Assembly: GCF_004359615.1 (NCBI RefSeq)
Contig: NZ_SCWA01000001.1
Coordinates: forward strand, 1 to 64,000
DNA length: 64,000 bases
Source of the DNA: Macrococcus brunensis
Lineage (GTDB): Bacteria; Bacillota; Bacilli; Staphylococcales; Staphylococcaceae
Direction of reading: 5' to 3'
Shown here one piece after another: positions 28,073-40,641 of the stretch. Each line of letters starts with the position of its first letter. The stretch's first letter is position 1. A model generated the notes under the pieces. It did no database searches. It was given only the letters and a program-made list of their open reading frames with translations, and was not told the DNA's origin. A program made the position numbers and the translations under genes.

Positions 28073-28495
28073 ATGGTTGATGTTGATAGATTGGAAGCAT
28101 TTCCTAAAATAATTGAAAAAATCAATCAGCACACCCCTCGTGAATTCACTAAAATGGAAGATTATGGAGGTGTTAGCTATGTCGTACCTCACTCCATCTA
28201 TCCAGCTGGTTACCACTGTACGCCTGAAAAACCATTACCGTTTCTTTACGTTGTCGCACAAAAGAAACATATCGCCATCTATCATATGGGTCTCTATGCA
28301 GATGTTGATCTTCTGAAATGGTTCCAGGATGAATATGCTAAGAGAGACCCCACTAAACTGAATATGGGAAAAAGTTGCATTCGCTTTACGAACATTAAAA
28401 AGATTCCTTACGATTTAATAGGTGAACTTGCTGGCAAGATGTCTGCAGAGGAATGGATTGAACGTTATGACACCATGAAAAAAAGCCGCTCATAA
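28073..28495 (+). CDS. DUF1801 domain protein
   Basis: A 140-residue protein of the DUF1801 (YdhG/YjbR-like) superfamily. The pattern KMEDYGGVSYVVP followed by FLYVVAQKKHIAIYHMG and a C-terminal LNMGKSCIRFTNIKKIPYDLIGELA is typical. Its function is unknown; relatives include iron-chaperone-like proteins. The start is uncertain: the ATG at 28073 is 21 bases from the nearest ribosome binding site (AAGGAG, 28046-28051), while an in-frame ACG at 28058 has ideal six-base spacing and would add MTDYYH. It is convergent with ssrA. Confidence 0.7.
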   Translation: MVDVDRLEAFPKIIEKINQHTPREFTKMEDYGGVSYVVPHSIYPAGYHCTPEKPLPFLYVVAQKKHIAIYHMGLYADVDLLKWFQDEYAKRDPTKLNMGKSCIRFTNIKKIPYDLIGELAGKMSAEEWIERYDTMKKSRS

Positions 28496-28511
28496 TGAGC
28501 GACTTAAGTAA

Positions 28512-28868
28512 TGGAGACGGCGGGAGTCGAACCCGCGTCCAAAGATCCTGCAGTTAATACTTCTACGTGCGTAGTCACATTATTGTTTGTTCGCCAGCAA
28601 GCTGAGAATGGACACCCGACTTGATGGCTAGCCCGATTGATCTCTTCTGTTCAGACTCCAGGCGGAAGTGAACAGCGTATCCTACTTAAGGTTGAACCTC
28701 TACATCAGGCACATAGGCGATGCTTGAGAGAGGTGCAGAGTGCGATTAGGCAGCTACTGCGAAATTGTTTGTTTTGCCAGTTATTATAACTGTTGTGTTG
28801 ATGACGAAGACAACCCTCCGGCACGCTATACTAACCCAAGTGACCCCTGTCGAATCCGTAACGCCCCC
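28512..28868 (-). ncRNA. ssrA: tmRNA (trans-translation RNA)
   Basis: The 5' end GGGGGCGTTACGGATTCGAC and the 3' T-arm GCGGGTTCGACTCCCGC with acceptor strand CGTCTCC form the tRNA-like domain (7-bp acceptor with G-U pairs). The tag frame at 28778-28746 reads GKTNNFAVAA then TAA, resuming at GGC; with the alanine from tRNA-like charging the tag is A-GKTNNFAVAA. The discriminator A (28512) is followed by TTA, so CCA is not encoded and must be added. SmpB and RNase R genes lie just upstream on the same strand. It rescues stalled ribosomes and marks products for ClpP. Confidence 0.95.
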
Positions 28869-28881
28869 TGGATAGAAAGTT

Positions 28882-28911
28882 GTTATATTAAACTAGCAAC
28901 ATATAGTGTAA
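28882..28911 (-). promoter_or_regulatory. Candidate ssrA promoter
   Basis: TTACAC (28911-28906), 18-base spacer, TATAAC (28887-28882) on the minus strand, placing the start about seven bases before the mature 5' end. Confidence 0.4.
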
Positions 28912-28916
28912 CAAAA

Positions 28917-28955
28917 TGAAGAGTGTGATGCAAATAACTTGCATCACACTTTTTT
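28917..28955. terminator. Terminator between smpB and ssrA
   Basis: AGTGTGATGCAA and TTGCATCACACT form a 12-bp stem. The T run is strong on the plus strand and weaker (CTTCATTTT) on the minus strand used by smpB. Confidence 0.7.
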
Positions 28956-29415
28956 AGTATCTTCCTTTCATTGCACGATCTACTTCGCGCTTAGCTTCTT
29001 TCGCTTTTAAGGCATGACGTTTATCATAATCTTTTTTACCTTTAGCGAGACCTAGAAGCATCTTGCAGTAACCGTTCTTGATATAGAGTTTTAAAGGTAC
29101 AAGCGCATACCCCTGCTCTCTTGTCTCACCAAACAGCTTATCTATCTGCTTACGCTTGAGTAACAGTTTACGCGTTCTGAGCGGATCATGATTGAAACGG
29201 TTTCCTTCTTCGTACGGCGCAATATGCATATTGTAGACATACATTTCACCTTGATACACGCGTGCGTATGAATCACGTAAGTTCGCACTGCCCCGTCTGA
29301 TAGATTTGATTTCTGTCCCCTTCAATTCAATGCCCGCTTCGATTGTTTCTTCTATCGTATAGTCATGGCTCGCTTTTCTATTCTGAGCGAGTGTTTTGCC
29401 GTCACCTTTTGGCAT
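28954..29415 (-). CDS. smpB: SsrA-binding protein SmpB
   Basis: A 153-residue RNA-binding protein with an OB-fold core and a basic C-terminal tail. Hallmarks are [22 protein letters not shown] and the tail [16 protein letters not shown] that enters the mRNA channel as a helix. It delivers alanyl-tmRNA to stalled ribosomes. ATG 29415 follows GAGGTGAAAGT. It lies 10 bases after rnr and immediately before ssrA, so all parts of trans-translation are together. Confidence 0.95.
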   Translation of the reverse strand: MPKGDGKTLAQNRKASHDYTIEETIEAGIELKGTEIKSIRRGSANLRDSYARVYQGEMYVYNMHIAPYEEGNRFNHDPLRTRKLLLKRKQIDKLFGETREQGYALVPLKLYIKNGYCKMLLGLAKGKKDYDKRHALKAKEAKREVDRAMKGRY

Positions 29416-29425
29416 ACTTTCACCT

Positions 29426-31723
29426 CTATTTCTTCTTGCCACGTCCTGCATTTTTTACAGCTTTCGCTTTGTAGAATGGTTTTTTATTACCATTATTACT
29501 GCTGCCACTTCTATTATTTCGTCCTTTGCCACGAGGTTTACGGTTGTCATCACGACCGGCTTTTTTCTCAGTGCGGATAACTGTACCGCGTGATTTACGT
29601 TCAATCTGTCTTGGTTCCATTCCGACGATGCTGAAGTCAATCATGCGCTCATCAATATTGACACTAAGCACTTTAATTTTCACTTTATCGCCAATACGGA
29701 AGACTTTACCACCACGTTCTCCGATTAATGCCATCTGGCGTTCATCGAAGTGATAATAGTCATCAGTCATGTTCGTATTATGAACCATACCTTCAATGGT
29801 ATTCTCGAGTTCCACGAACATTCCGAAGTTCGCAACTGATGAGATGATACCTTCGAATTCCTCGCCGACATGCTGCAGCATATATTCCGCTTTTTTGAGA
29901 TCATCTGTATCACGTTCTGCATCTACTGCACGACGTTCACGTTTAGACGTGTGATCACTGATTTCGACAAGCAGATCTTCCCACTTATCTTGTGCAGCAT
30001 CGTCCATTGATTTTTCAATGAGATATTTACGAATCAGACGATGTACGATCAAGTCAGGATAACGACGGATCGGCGATGTGAAATGGGTATAATACTGGGC
30101 TGACAGACCGAAGTGGCCGAGAGACTGCTCAGAATACTTCGCCTGCTGCATGCTGCGAAGCATCAGCGTTGAAATCACCATTTCCTCTGGCTTTCCTTTG
30201 ATTTCTTTAGCAATGGTCTGGAGTGTTTTCGGATGAATGTTCTCTGTACCACCCCGCACCATGATACCGAAATTCGCGATGAACTCGAAGAAACGTTTAA
30301 TTTTATCCGCTTTCGGCTCTTCGTGTATACGGTAGATAAAAGGAACTTTCATATGATGGAAGTGTTCAGCAATCGTTTCGTTTGCTGCCAGCATGAACGA
30401 CTCAATCAGACGTTCACCTTTGCCGCGTTCACGAATCGCTACATCAAATGGCACACCGTCTTCATTGACCAGAATCTTCGCTTCCTTGAAATCGAAGTCA
30501 ACTTCACCGCGGCGCTTACGCATGGCAGCTAGAATCGTATTCAGTTCCTGTGCATCTTCAATCATCGGAACAATATGAGCATATTTCTCTCGCAGTTCTT
30601 TATCTCCATCCAGAATCTCGTTGACATCACTGTAAGTCATACGTTCATCTGAATAGATGACACTTTGGAATATGTCATGGTTAATGATTTCACCTTGCGG
30701 CGTAATCTCCATCTCACAGCTCATCGTCAGACGATCGACCTGCGGATTAAGTGAACAGATACCGTTCGACAGGCGATGCGGAATCATCGGAATCACGCGG
30801 TCCACTAAATAGACACTAGTACCACGCTCATAAGCTTCTCTGTCCAGTGCAGAACCTTCTGTCACATAATGACTGACATCAGCAATACTGACTGTCAGAA
30901 GATAGTTCTCACCTTTCCGTTCAAGGCTGATGGCATCATCTAAATCTTTTGCGTCAGCGCCGTCTATCGTAATTGTCAGTTTATCTCTTAAATCTCTGCG
31001 TCCCTTGATATCTTGAGGACTAATAGCGTCCGGCACACGTTCTGCTTCCTTAATGGCATCTGGTGCGAAATCTATATTGATTCGGTGCTGATAGATGATG
31101 GACAGAATATCGACGCCCGGGTCATTTTTATGTCCCAGGATTGCAGTGACATGTCCTTCAGGATTACTGTTGCCGTCAGGGTAAGCAGTCAGTTCGACCA
31201 GTACTTTATGCCCTTCAACCGCGCCTAAGTTACGTTTCTTCGGAATGAAGATATCCTGTGTAATCCGTTTATCGTCCGGCAGTACAAAACCGAAGTGCTT
31301 TGCTTCCGTATACGTACCTACTACAGTCGTAATCGCGCGGTTGGTAATTTCCTTGATAACGCCTTCTTCACGGCCGTCACGCCCTTTAAAAACTTTGACA
31401 AGTACCGTATCCCCGTCCATTGCCTGATTGATCGCATTGGGTGGAATAAAAATATCTTCAATTCCTTCAGTTGCCGGGCGCACAAAAGCAAAACCTTTTT
31501 TATTCTGACTGACAATCCCCTCAACATACTCAGAGTCAATCAGCATATAACGATCTTCTTTCGTCCGTTTAATTTTTCCTTTTTGTTCTAGTTCAACGAG
31601 CATCTTGACGAGTTCCTTGAATTCATCTGCATTAGAAAGCGCAAGCGCCTGCTCGATATCGCTGATTGCAAGTGCCTCGCCTTTTCTTGTTTGTAAAATG
31701 TTTAAAATATCTGTTTGTGTCAT
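29426..31723 (-). CDS. rnr: Ribonuclease R
   Basis: A 765-residue 3'-5' exoribonuclease. Domain order: N-terminal winged helix (about 1-70), two cold-shock OB folds (70-220), RNB catalytic domain starting near 240 with the aspartates in [14 protein letters not shown]1 domain (about 625-705), and a lysine/arginine-rich tail (705-765) used for structured RNA and ribosome binding. It degrades the non-stop mRNA during trans-translation, in line with its position before smpB. The start ATG has GGGGAAG upstream and est ends 15 bases before. Confidence 0.95.
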   Translation of the reverse strand: MTQTDILNILQTRKGEALAISDIEQALALSNADEFKELVKMLVELEQKGKIKRTKEDRYMLIDSEYVEGIVSQNKKGFAFVRPATEGIEDIFIPPNAINQAMDGDTVLVKVFKGRDGREEGVIKEITNRAITTVVGTYTEAKHFGFVLPDDKRITQDIFIPKKRNLGAVEGHKVLVELTAYPDGNSNPEGHVTAILGHKNDPGVDILSIIYQHRINIDFAPDAIKEAERVPDAISPQDIKGRRDLRDKLTITIDGADAKDLDDAISLERKGENYLLTVSIADVSHYVTEGSALDREAYERGTSVYLVDRVIPMIPHRLSNGICSLNPQVDRLTMSCEMEITPQGEIINHDIFQSVIYSDERMTYSDVNEILDGDKELREKYAHIVPMIEDAQELNTILAAMRKRRGEVDFDFKEAKILVNEDGVPFDVAIRERGKGERLIESFMLAANETIAEHFHHMKVPFIYRIHEEPKADKIKRFFEFIANFGIMVRGGTENIHPKTLQTIAKEIKGKPEEMVISTLMLRSMQQAKYSEQSLGHFGLSAQYYTHFTSPIRRYPDLIVHRLIRKYLIEKSMDDAAQDKWEDLLVEISDHTSKRERRAVDAERDTDDLKKAEYMLQHVGEEFEGIISSVANFGMFVELENTIEGMVHNTNMTDDYYHFDERQMALIGERGGKVFRIGDKVKIKVLSVNIDERMIDFSIVGMEPRQIERKSRGTVIRTEKKAGRDDNRKPRGKGRNNRSGSSNNGNKKPFYKAKAVKNAGRGKKK

Positions 31724-31738
31724 AGTCTTCCCCTTTCG

Positions 31739-32479
31739 TTAGTGAGACCATTCCAGCCCTTCTAAAAATGCAAAATAATCATCGAAGAGCTGTTCTTTTT
31801 CCTTATCTATAGTAATGACGTGCCCTGAGTTTTCATACCAGTGAATCTCTTTCACGTCACTCGATGACTCCTCGTAAATAATATTAGCAGAGTCCGGATT
31901 AATCATTGTATCCAGTCGGCCTTGTGCGACAAAGAGCGGTGCAAAGACATTATCGACTGTTTCACGAACTTTGACGATGGTCTGCTGAAGATCCTCAAGC
32001 AGACTGGTCGGATGAAAAGCGGCCATTTCTCTCTCTATCTGCTCAGCATCTTTGCCTTCACGTTTCTTGAATTCTCTGGCATATTCAAGGACGCCTTCAA
32101 ACATGTTACCGGTTGTCTTGATATACATTGGAGAGCACATTGTAGCGACACTATTGACATCTCTATTCTGAGAAAGTCTAAGTGCAAAATCGCCACCTAA
32201 AGAAAGTCCTGCTACAGCAATATCAGTATACCCTTTCTCTTTCAGGAAGTCATAAGCATCAAGCACCTGTCCCCACCAGACATGCGGACTAGAAGCAAGC
32301 AGTTCTTCAGGTGGTACGCCATGACCTTCGTAGTGCGGTGCATAACACGTATACCCTTTCTTCTGCAGATAACGCCCTAATTGTCTGACATCAGAAGAGT
32401 TGCCTGTAAAGCCATGCAAAAGAAGCACAGCACGTGGGCCTTCCTCAAAGAAAAATGGTTCAGGTAATCGAATTTTCAT
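31739..32479 (-). CDS. est: Carboxylesterase (Est30 type)
   Basis: A 246-residue alpha/beta hydrolase. The oxyanion-hole motif is [11 protein letters not shown] (near residue 20), the nucleophile is in G-L-S-L-G (about residue 95) and the catalytic histidine is in NSGHVITID. It resembles the thermostable Est30 of Geobacillus, and the secG-est-rnr-smpB order is conserved in Bacillales. AAAGGAG precedes the ATG. The physiological substrate is unknown. It has no signal peptide. Confidence 0.88.
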   Translation of the reverse strand: MKIRLPEPFFFEEGPRAVLLLHGFTGNSSDVRQLGRYLQKKGYTCYAPHYEGHGVPPEELLASSPHVWWGQVLDAYDFLKEKGYTDIAVAGLSLGGDFALRLSQNRDVNSVATMCSPMYIKTTGNMFEGVLEYAREFKKREGKDAEQIEREMAAFHPTSLLEDLQQTIVKVRETVDNVFAPLFVAQGRLDTMINPDSANIIYEESSSDVKEIHWYENSGHVITIDKEKEQLFDDYFAFLEGLEWSH

Positions 32480-32540
32480 GATGATAACTCCTTTTAATGT
32501 ATTAATTCTATTGTATGTGTTTTTAAGTCCTATTCAAAAT

Positions 32541-32567
32541 AAAAAAGCCCGGTGAATCACCGGACTT
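32541..32567 (-). terminator. Terminator after secG
   Basis: AGTCCGGTGA and TCACCGGGCT form the stem, followed by TTTTTTATTTT on the minus strand. It separates secG from est, so est-rnr-smpB need read-through or an unseen promoter in 32480-32540. Confidence 0.88.
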
Positions 32568-32572
32568 ATCAT

Positions 32573-32806
32573 CTACATGTTGAAATAAGTTAATGCCAGC
32601 ATAATTAAGAAGAATAATACTGACAGAACAATCGTTGTACGCAGTAAAATTAAGTCGACACCACGTGTCTTCTGTTTGCCGAATAATGTTTCTGCACCGC
32701 CACTGATAGCACCAGATAAACCATTACTCTTACCTTCCTGCAGTAAAACAACAGTAATCAATCCGATACAAACGATGACCAATAAAACGGTAAGCACTGT
32801 ATGCAT
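32573..32806 (-). CDS. secG: Preprotein translocase subunit SecG
   Basis: A 77-residue membrane protein with two hydrophobic helices (about 3-22 and 54-74) flanking the conserved cytoplasmic loop [19 protein letters not shown]. It is the small accessory subunit of the SecYEG channel, which works with the SecA encoded at the right edge of the window. AGGAGG precedes the ATG. Usual family length. Confidence 0.93.
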   Translation of the reverse strand: MHTVLTVLLVIVCIGLITVVLLQEGKSNGLSGAISGGAETLFGKQKTRGVDLILLRTTIVLSVLFFLIMLALTYFNM

Positions 32807-32870
32807 ATAGGGTCCTCCTACTAATAGTCACTTGCCCTATTTTACCATGAAACTCTCAAAATGAAAACAC

Positions 32871-32898
32871 AAAAAGACACGGCGTCCCGTGTCTTTAA
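32871..32898 (-). terminator. Terminator after eno
   Basis: AAAGACACGG, 4-base loop, CCGTGTCTTT with a TTTTTG tail on the minus strand. It ends the glycolytic operon. Confidence 0.9.
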
Positions 32899-32904
32899 GC
32901 ATGA

Positions 32905-34254
<1,350 letters not shown>

Positions 34255-34281
34255 TCACTGTATTTAATCAACTAATATCTT

Positions 34282-35813
34282 TTACTTTTGAATCAGTGAT
34301 TCTCCAGTCATTTCAGCTGGTTGATCGATATTCATCAGATCAAGTAACGTCGGTGCGAGATCCGCAAGGCGACCACCTTCTCTAAGCGTCATCGTTTCAT
34401 CTGTGACGATAACCGGAACCGGGTTCGTTGTGTGAGCTGTCATCGGCTGGTCATCCATCGTAATCACTTCATCTGAGTTGCCATGGTCTGCTGTAATAAT
34501 GGCACGACCACCTTGTTCAATGATCTTGTCCACTACAGCACCCAGGCATTCGTCTACAGCTTCAATCGCTTTGATTGTCGGTTCAAGTTTACCGCTGTGA
34601 CCGACCATATCCGGATTAGCAAAGTTGAGGATAATCAGATCAAGGTCTTGTTTATCCAGTTCAGCAAGCAGTGCATCTTTGACTTCATAGGCACTCATTT
34701 CAGGCTTAAGATCATAAGTTGAGACTTTTGGTGAATTAATCAGTACACGACGCTCTTCAGCGAACTCATCGTTTCGCCCGCCACTCATGAAGTAAGTCAC
34801 ATGCGGATATTTTTCTGTTTCAGCGATACGCAGTTGTTTTTTACCTGCATTCGCCACCACTTCACCGATTGTATTGACCAGATTTTCTTTTTCGAAGACT
34901 ACATCTGCTTTAATTGTGTCGCTATATTTAGTGAACGTCACAAATTTAATACCGATTAAGCGACGGTCCATTTCAAATCCGACAAATTCTTCGTTCGTAT
35001 AGACTTCTGATAACTGCGCCGCACGGTCAGGACGGAAGTTGAAGAAAATCATACCATCACCGTCATTGACTCCTGTATTCTCATGTCCCACTTCGTGATC
35101 TTTCACAACGAAAGGTACAACGAATTCATCTGTCACACCTTCTGCATAGCTTGCTTTAACACCTTCTGCAGCAGTCTTGTATTCTTTACCTTTACCGTAA
35201 GTCATCGCATCGTATGCCAGCTGTTCACGTTCCCAGCGTTTGTCACGGTCCATCGCATAATAACGGCCAGAAACAGAAGCGAACTGTCCGATTCCGAGTT
35301 CCTTGAACTTCGCTTCAGTATCTTCAATGTATTGAAGCGCCGTTTCCTGACCGACATCACGACCGTCAAGAAAGGCATGGACGTAGACATGTTCTACGCC
35401 TTGCTTTTTAGCCATTTCTAACAGGGCAAAGAGATGATGATAATGACTGTGTACGCCGCCATCAGATAACAGTCCCATTAAGTGCAGAACGCTGTCATGT
35501 TCTTTAACGTGCTTCATCGCATCGAGCAGTACCTGATTCTCAAAAAAGTCGCCATCTTCAATCGATTTATTGATACGCGTCAAAGACTGATAGACGATTC
35601 GACCAGCACCGATATTCAGATGTCCTACTTCAGAGTTACCCATCTGACCCTCAGGCAGTCCAACATCAAGACCTGAAGCTTTCAGCTGATTATGCGGGTA
35701 CTTGTTGAAGTAGCGATCAAAATTAGGTTTATGCGCTTGCTTAACAGCGTTCCCTTTGATTTCGTCTCGATTAGCAAAACCATCTAAAATGATAAGCGCT
35801 GTTGGTTGAGTCA

Positions 35814-35814
<1 letters not shown>
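34282..35814 (-). CDS. gpmI: 2,3-bisphosphoglycerate-independent phosphoglycerate mutase
   Basis: A 510-residue manganese enzyme interconverting 3- and 2-phosphoglycerate. The phospho-acceptor serine is in GNSEVGHLN (about residue 62); metal sites include LDGF at the N-terminus and TADHGNSDE and [11 protein letters not shown] near the C-terminus. The start overlaps the tpiA stop by one base (TAATG). It is part of the gapR-gapA-pgk-tpiA-gpmI-eno run. Confidence 0.96.
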
Positions 35815-36575
<761 letters not shown>

Positions 36576-37766
36576 CTATTTATCTGAAATCGATTTAATA
36601 CCTGGTAATTCTTTACCTTCTAAATACTCAAGCGACGCGCCGCCACCTGTAGAAATGTGCGTAAATTTGTCAGCGAAGCCGAGTTCCATTGCTGCTGCTG
36701 CAGAATCGCCACCACCGATAATCGTTGTCGCTTCTTCTAAGTTCGCAATGGCCTCACAAACACCGATTGTACCTTGAGCGAAATTGCTCATTTCAAACAC
36801 ACCCATCGGCCCGTTCCATACAACTGTTTTAGCCCCTTCAAGCTGTTCTTTGAAAAGTTCTACTGTTTTAGAGCCAATGTCCAGTCCCATTTTATCTGCT
36901 GGAATTTCGTCTACTGATACTTCCTGAATATCGCCTTCATTCGAGAATTCAGCATTGATTTTCGCATCTACTGGCAGAACAATCTTACCTTCTCCGCGTT
37001 CTAATAAATCTTTAGCAAGTTCAATTTTATCTTCTTCCAGTAAAGATTTACCGATTTCTTTTCCTTGTGCTTTAAAGAACGTATACGCCATGCCGCCACC
37101 GATCAGAACTTTATCCGCTACTTGTAACAGATTCTCGATCACACCAATTTTATCTGATACTTTTGCACCACCTAAAATCGCGACGAACGGACGCTCAGGA
37201 TTTTCTACAACGCCACCGATGAACTTGATTTCTTTTTCCATCAGGAAGCCGGCAGCTGATTCTAAATGAGCGCCGATTCCTACGTTAGAGGCATGCTCAC
37301 GGTGAGCAGTACCGAAAGCATCATTAACGAATACATCGCCAAGAGATGCCCAGTATTGACCGAGTTCAGAATCATTTTTACTTTCTTTTTTACCATCAAC
37401 GTCTTCAAATCGTGTATTTTCAACTAAGAATACATCGCCAGGTGTGAGATTCTGAATAGAAGCTTCTAATTTTTCACCACGCGTGACGTTCGTAAATCCG
37501 ACTTCTGTACCAAGTAACTCAGCTAAACGACGTGCAACAGGTTGAAGTGATAATTTTTCTTTGTCTTCTTCTGTTTTTACTTTACCTAAATGAGAGAAAA
37601 TAACAGGAATACCGCCTTGCTCAATGATGTATTTAATAGTAGGTAACGCTTCAACGATACGATTGTCATTCGTGATTTCGCCGTCTTTCATAGGGACGTT
37701 AAAATCTGCTCTAACCAGAACCTTTTTATCTTTCAATTCTAAATCTGAAACAATCTTCTTTGCCAT
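36576..37766 (-). CDS. pgk: Phosphoglycerate kinase
   Basis: A 396-residue two-domain kinase that makes ATP from 1,3-bisphosphoglycerate. The N-terminal signature [11 protein letters not shown] (about residues 15-25), the [13 protein letters not shown] hinge and the C-terminal nucleotide loop [10 protein letters not shown] are present. GAGGAGG precedes the ATG. It follows gapA after a strong terminator, so it needs read-through or the weak -10 TATACT seen at about 37800. Confidence 0.97.
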   Translation of the reverse strand: MAKKIVSDLELKDKKVLVRADFNVPMKDGEITNDNRIVEALPTIKYIIEQGGIPVIFSHLGKVKTEEDKEKLSLQPVARRLAELLGTEVGFTNVTRGEKLEASIQNLTPGDVFLVENTRFEDVDGKKESKNDSELGQYWASLGDVFVNDAFGTAHREHASNVGIGAHLESAAGFLMEKEIKFIGGVVENPERPFVAILGGAKVSDKIGVIENLLQVADKVLIGGGMAYTFFKAQGKEIGKSLLEEDKIELAKDLLERGEGKIVLPVDAKINAEFSNEGDIQEVSVDEIPADKMGLDIGSKTVELFKEQLEGAKTVVWNGPMGVFEMSNFAQGTIGVCEAIANLEEATTIIGGGDSAAAAMELGFADKFTHISTGGGASLEYLEGKELPGIKSISDK

Positions 37767-37824
37767 TACTATTCCTCCTCAAAATTGGTGTCAGTATCAG
37801 TATAACAATTTATTAGAAAAAAAT

Positions 37825-37856
37825 AAGCAGGAGAAGCGTATCTTCTCCTGCTTACG
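37825..37856 (-). terminator. Terminator between gapA and pgk
   Basis: AAGCAGGAGAAG, loop, CTTCTCCTGCTT, then TATTTTTTTC on the minus strand. It may make gapR-gapA mRNA more abundant than the rest of the operon. Confidence 0.9.
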
Positions 37857-37866
37857 CTTAACTAGA

Positions 37867-38880
37867 TTAAGCTTGCTGTGCTTGTTCAGCTAAATGTTGT
37901 AAAGTACGAACTAATTGAGCAGTGTAACTCATTTCGTTGTCATACCATGAAACTGTTTTAACCATTTGGTGTTCACCGACAGTCATAACACGAGTCTGTG
38001 TCGCATCAAATAATGAACCGTAAGTGATACCAATGATGTCAGAAGATACGATTTGGTCTTCTGTGTAGCCAAATGATTCATTAGATGCTTCTTTCATTGC
38101 CTGGTTGATTTCTTCAACCGTTACTTCTTTTTCTAAGATAGTTGTTAACTCAGTGATAGAACCTGTTGCTACGGGTACACGTTGTGCTGATCCATCTAAT
38201 TTACCTTTTAATTCAGGGATAACTAAACCGATCGCTTTAGCAGCACCTGTTGAGTTAGGGACGATGTTCTGTGCAGCTGCACGCGCACGACGGAAGTCAC
38301 CTTTAGCATGTGGTGCATCAAGTGTATTCTGGTCACCAGTGTATGCGTGAACTGTCATCATTAAACCTTCAATGATGCCGAATTTATCATTTAAAGTTTG
38401 AGCCATTGGTGCTAAACAGTTTGTTGTACAAGAAGCACCTGAAACGATTTCTTCAGAACCGTCTAAAATGTCATGGTTAACGTTGTATACAACTGTTTTA
38501 AGATCACCAGTTGCCGGTGCTGAGATTAATACTTTTTTAGCGCCTGCTTTAATGTGCGCTTGTGCTTTTTCTTCACTTGTGTAGAAACCTGTACATTCTA
38601 ATACGACATCAATACCAAGGTCTCCCCATGGAAGTTCTTCTGCTTTAGGGTTAGCATATGATTTGATTTCACGACCATTGACAAGGAAACCACCTTCAAC
38701 GACACGTACTTCCTCTTTGAAGCGGCCTTGTGTTGTATCGTATTTTAAAAGATGTGCAAGCATATCGTCGTCTGTTAAATCATTTACTGCTACGACTTCG
38801 ATATCTTTTACTTCTTGTAATCTTCTGAATGCTAAACGACCGATACGTCCAAAACCGTTGATTGCTACTTTAACTGCCAT
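37867..38880 (-). CDS. gapA: Glyceraldehyde-3-phosphate dehydrogenase (glycolytic, NAD-dependent)
   Basis: A 337-residue enzyme with Rossmann motif [12 protein letters not shown] at the N-terminus and catalytic cysteine in [13 protein letters not shown] (about residue 152), with the partner histidine in VHAYTGDQ. It directly follows gapR (16-base gap), the arrangement that marks the glycolytic rather than gluconeogenic isozyme in Firmicutes. AAAGGAGG precedes the ATG. Expression is expected to be repressed by GapR and induced by glycolytic intermediates. Confidence 0.96.
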   Translation of the reverse strand: MAVKVAINGFGRIGRLAFRRLQEVKDIEVVAVNDLTDDDMLAHLLKYDTTQGRFKEEVRVVEGGFLVNGREIKSYANPKAEELPWGDLGIDVVLECTGFYTSEEKAQAHIKAGAKKVLISAPATGDLKTVVYNVNHDILDGSEEIVSGASCTTNCLAPMAQTLNDKFGIIEGLMMTVHAYTGDQNTLDAPHAKGDFRRARAAAQNIVPNSTGAAKAIGLVIPELKGKLDGSAQRVPVATGSITELTTILEKEVTVEEINQAMKEASNESFGYTEDQIVSSDIIGITYGSLFDATQTRVMTVGEHQMVKTVSWYDNEMSYTAQLVRTLQHLAEQAQQA

Positions 38881-38896
38881 GAATAATGGCCTCCTT

Positions 38897-39937
38897 TTAA
38901 TTTATATTATTGTCAAAAGCAAATGCCTTTAATAACTGTTTTGCTACTGCTTCATCTGTGATAAGAACTGTTTGTTCAGGCGCAATTTTAAGATAAGCGG
39001 CAATAGCCGTCGCTTTACTCGCACCGCCCGCCACAGCGATAATGTGCTTTTTAGTCATGACATCTTCCCGCTGCAGACCAATTGTTCTGACCTTATAAAC
39101 AATATTACCCTTTTTATCAAAATAGTAACCAAATGCCTCACCAACTGCTGCTTTTTCATGAAGAAGTTTTTTGACGGCTGCATCTGTTTTTCTTCTATTT
39201 GCCATCTTATTCGCATTGCCAATGCCATGAACGACAATATCTGCCGATTTGATTTGATCAAGTACCGAATGAATCGCCGGCTCTTGAATGAGGTTCTGAT
39301 AAGTCTGTTCACTGACCTGATCTGGAACATACAGCGCTTCATAACGACCCCCTGTATATTCTGCCATCTTCGCGACGATGAAATTCGCCTGATGAATCAT
39401 ATCTTCACCTAGACCGCCTCTCGCCGGTGTAAACGTGACGTCAAAAGGTACAGAAGCTAAATGACTCGCCATACTCGCCGTACTAGATCCTCCAGTTACA
39501 GTGACCGTTGTATTCGGGCTAAGCAATGATTGAAGACAACGTCCCGCTTCAACACCAAGGTGAACCTGAGTTTCAGGGCTTTCATCAGCATCACCTTTTA
39601 CAACAATAATTCTGCTGATACCGGTCAACTTAGTGATTTCACTGCCTAGCGCTGATAAATCATTATAGATCTCCATATGACGTGCCAGCACGGAAAGCAC
39701 TTCTTCACCTTCTACAGTAATCGTCATACCTTTAGGGTGTATCTCAATAAGGTGTTCAGATTTCAGACTATCTACATCGCTTCTCAGTACACGCTCTGTC
39801 TGATTAAGTCGTTCAGCAAGTGTTCGTCTGCCGATTGGCTGCTCATGCTGGATCATGGAAAGGACATTGAAACGGCGTTGCATTTTCTCAATTAAATCTG
39901 GAATCAGTCTCTGCTGAACAACAAAAATATGATCCAT
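38897..39937 (-). CDS. gapR: Central glycolytic genes regulator (CggR/GapR)
   Basis: A 346-residue SorC/DeoR-type repressor. The N-terminal helix-turn-helix (about residues 20-70, [22 protein letters not shown]) is followed by a sugar-phosphate-binding domain ([30 protein letters not shown]). In Bacillus the homologue is released from DNA by fructose-1,6-bisphosphate. ATG 39937 follows GGAGGATGTCGA. It heads the glycolytic operon, and a palindrome lies between its promoter and start codon, consistent with autorepression. Confidence 0.93.
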   Translation of the reverse strand: MDHIFVVQQRLIPDLIEKMQRRFNVLSMIQHEQPIGRRTLAERLNQTERVLRSDVDSLKSEHLIEIHPKGMTITVEGEEVLSVLARHMEIYNDLSALGSEITKLTGISRIIVVKGDADESPETQVHLGVEAGRCLQSLLSPNTTVTVTGGSSTASMASHLASVPFDVTFTPARGGLGEDMIHQANFIVAKMAEYTGGRYEALYVPDQVSEQTYQNLIQEPAIHSVLDQIKSADIVVHGIGNANKMANRRKTDAAVKKLLHEKAAVGEAFGYYFDKKGNIVYKVRTIGLQREDVMTKKHIIAVAGGASKATAIAAYLKIAPEQTVLITDEAVAKQLLKAFAFDNNIN

Positions 39938-39969
39938 TCGACATCCTCCATTATATCGAGACATAAAAC

Positions 39970-40030
39970 GTCCCACTTGGGACAAAACATGTTACCTCTA
40001 TATATTAGCAAGATAAATCCCTGGAAGCAA
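39970..40030 (-). promoter_or_regulatory. gapR operon promoter and GapR operator palindrome
   Basis: Minus strand TTGCTT (40030-40025), 17-base spacer, TAATAT (40007-40002). About 20 bases downstream lies GTCCC-AAGT-GGGAC (39983-39970), a perfect 5-bp inverted repeat resembling the GGGAC/GTCCC units of the Bacillus CggR operator, which also lies downstream of the start. Confidence 0.65.
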
Positions 40031-40032
40031 GA

Positions 40033-40069
40033 AATAACCTTGCTCAACTTTAAAGTTGAGCAAGGTTAT
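40033..40069 (-). terminator. Hairpin terminator overlapping the glutaredoxin-like gene end
   Basis: GATAACCTTGCTCAACT and AGTTGAGCAAGGTTATTTC form a long stem of about 15 bp. The final codons and stop (40050) of the gene are inside the stem, and the tail is only moderately T-rich. Confidence 0.6.
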
Positions 40070-40295
40070 CATTAACAGTGATAAAATCAATATGACCTTC
40101 CTGAATGACCTGATCTTGATAGACAAGAACAGGCACCCGTAACTGATAAGTCATCAGCAGTTCATCATCTTGAGTAATATCAATTTCTTCATAAGTAAAA
40201 GATCCGTCAACAAACGCCAGCTGTCGTTTCGCATCTTCACAGAGACCGCAGTTGGGCTGAGTATAGAGCTTAAGATGGATATTACGCTCTGCCAT
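40050..40295 (-). CDS. Glutaredoxin-like protein (DUF836)
   Basis: An 81-residue thioredoxin-fold protein. The C-G-L-C motif is at about residues 16-19 in QPNCGLCEDAKRQL, and a cis-proline is in RVPVLVYQD. This is the DUF836/glutaredoxin-like group found upstream of gapR in staphylococci. The gene starts 14 bases inside the upstream 100-residue gene, suggesting coupled translation. Its partner is unknown; glutathione is probably not the reductant in this group of bacteria. Confidence 0.78.
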   Translation of the reverse strand: MAERNIHLKLYTQPNCGLCEDAKRQLAFVDGSFTYEEIDITQDDELLMTYQLRVPVLVYQDQVIQEGHIDFITVNDNLAQL

Positions 40296-40584
40296 AAACC
40301 CAGTCCTCTAAACAATTATTTTCCTGACAGTACTTATAGGTTTTTTCGTAGTCAGTTTGCTGTAGCAGTTTTTCTAAATGAAGCCGACCTTTTTCAGTGA
40401 TTTCAATATCTTTTAAAACAATCAAATCATCTATCAGCACCTCACCGGATATAAATCCTTCATCTTTCATCTCAACAAACGTATCCTTCAGCAGATCGAC
40501 TTTAATCCAGCCGAAAAAATCAGCAAGAACAGTCCCTTTTTTCAGTTCACAGAGAACAATAAATTCCACACGGTCTTTTAACAT
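40282..40584 (-). CDS. Conserved hypothetical protein, winged-helix-like
   Basis: A 100-residue cytoplasmic protein I do not recognise with confidence. The middle part (LKDTFVEMKDEGFISGEVLIDD, shown here only in part) and the later DIEITEKGRLHLEKLL look like a recognition helix, wing and closing helix of a small winged-helix fold, similar to YjcQ-type proteins. The C-terminus YKYCQENNCLEDWVYG has two cysteines. ATG 40584 is eight bases after GAGGAGG; the GTG just before it is also possible. It overlaps the glutaredoxin-like gene by 14 bases, so the two probably act together. Confidence 0.6.
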   Translation of the reverse strand: MLKDRVEFIVLCELKKGTVLADFFGWIKVDLLKDTFVEMKDEGFISGEVLIDDLIVLKDIEITEKGRLHLEKLLQQTDYEKTYKYCQENNCLEDWVYGRA

Positions 40585-40641
40585 CACAAGGTCCTCCTCG
40601 AATATATTATCCTACTATACCCGCAAAACGATATCTGTACG

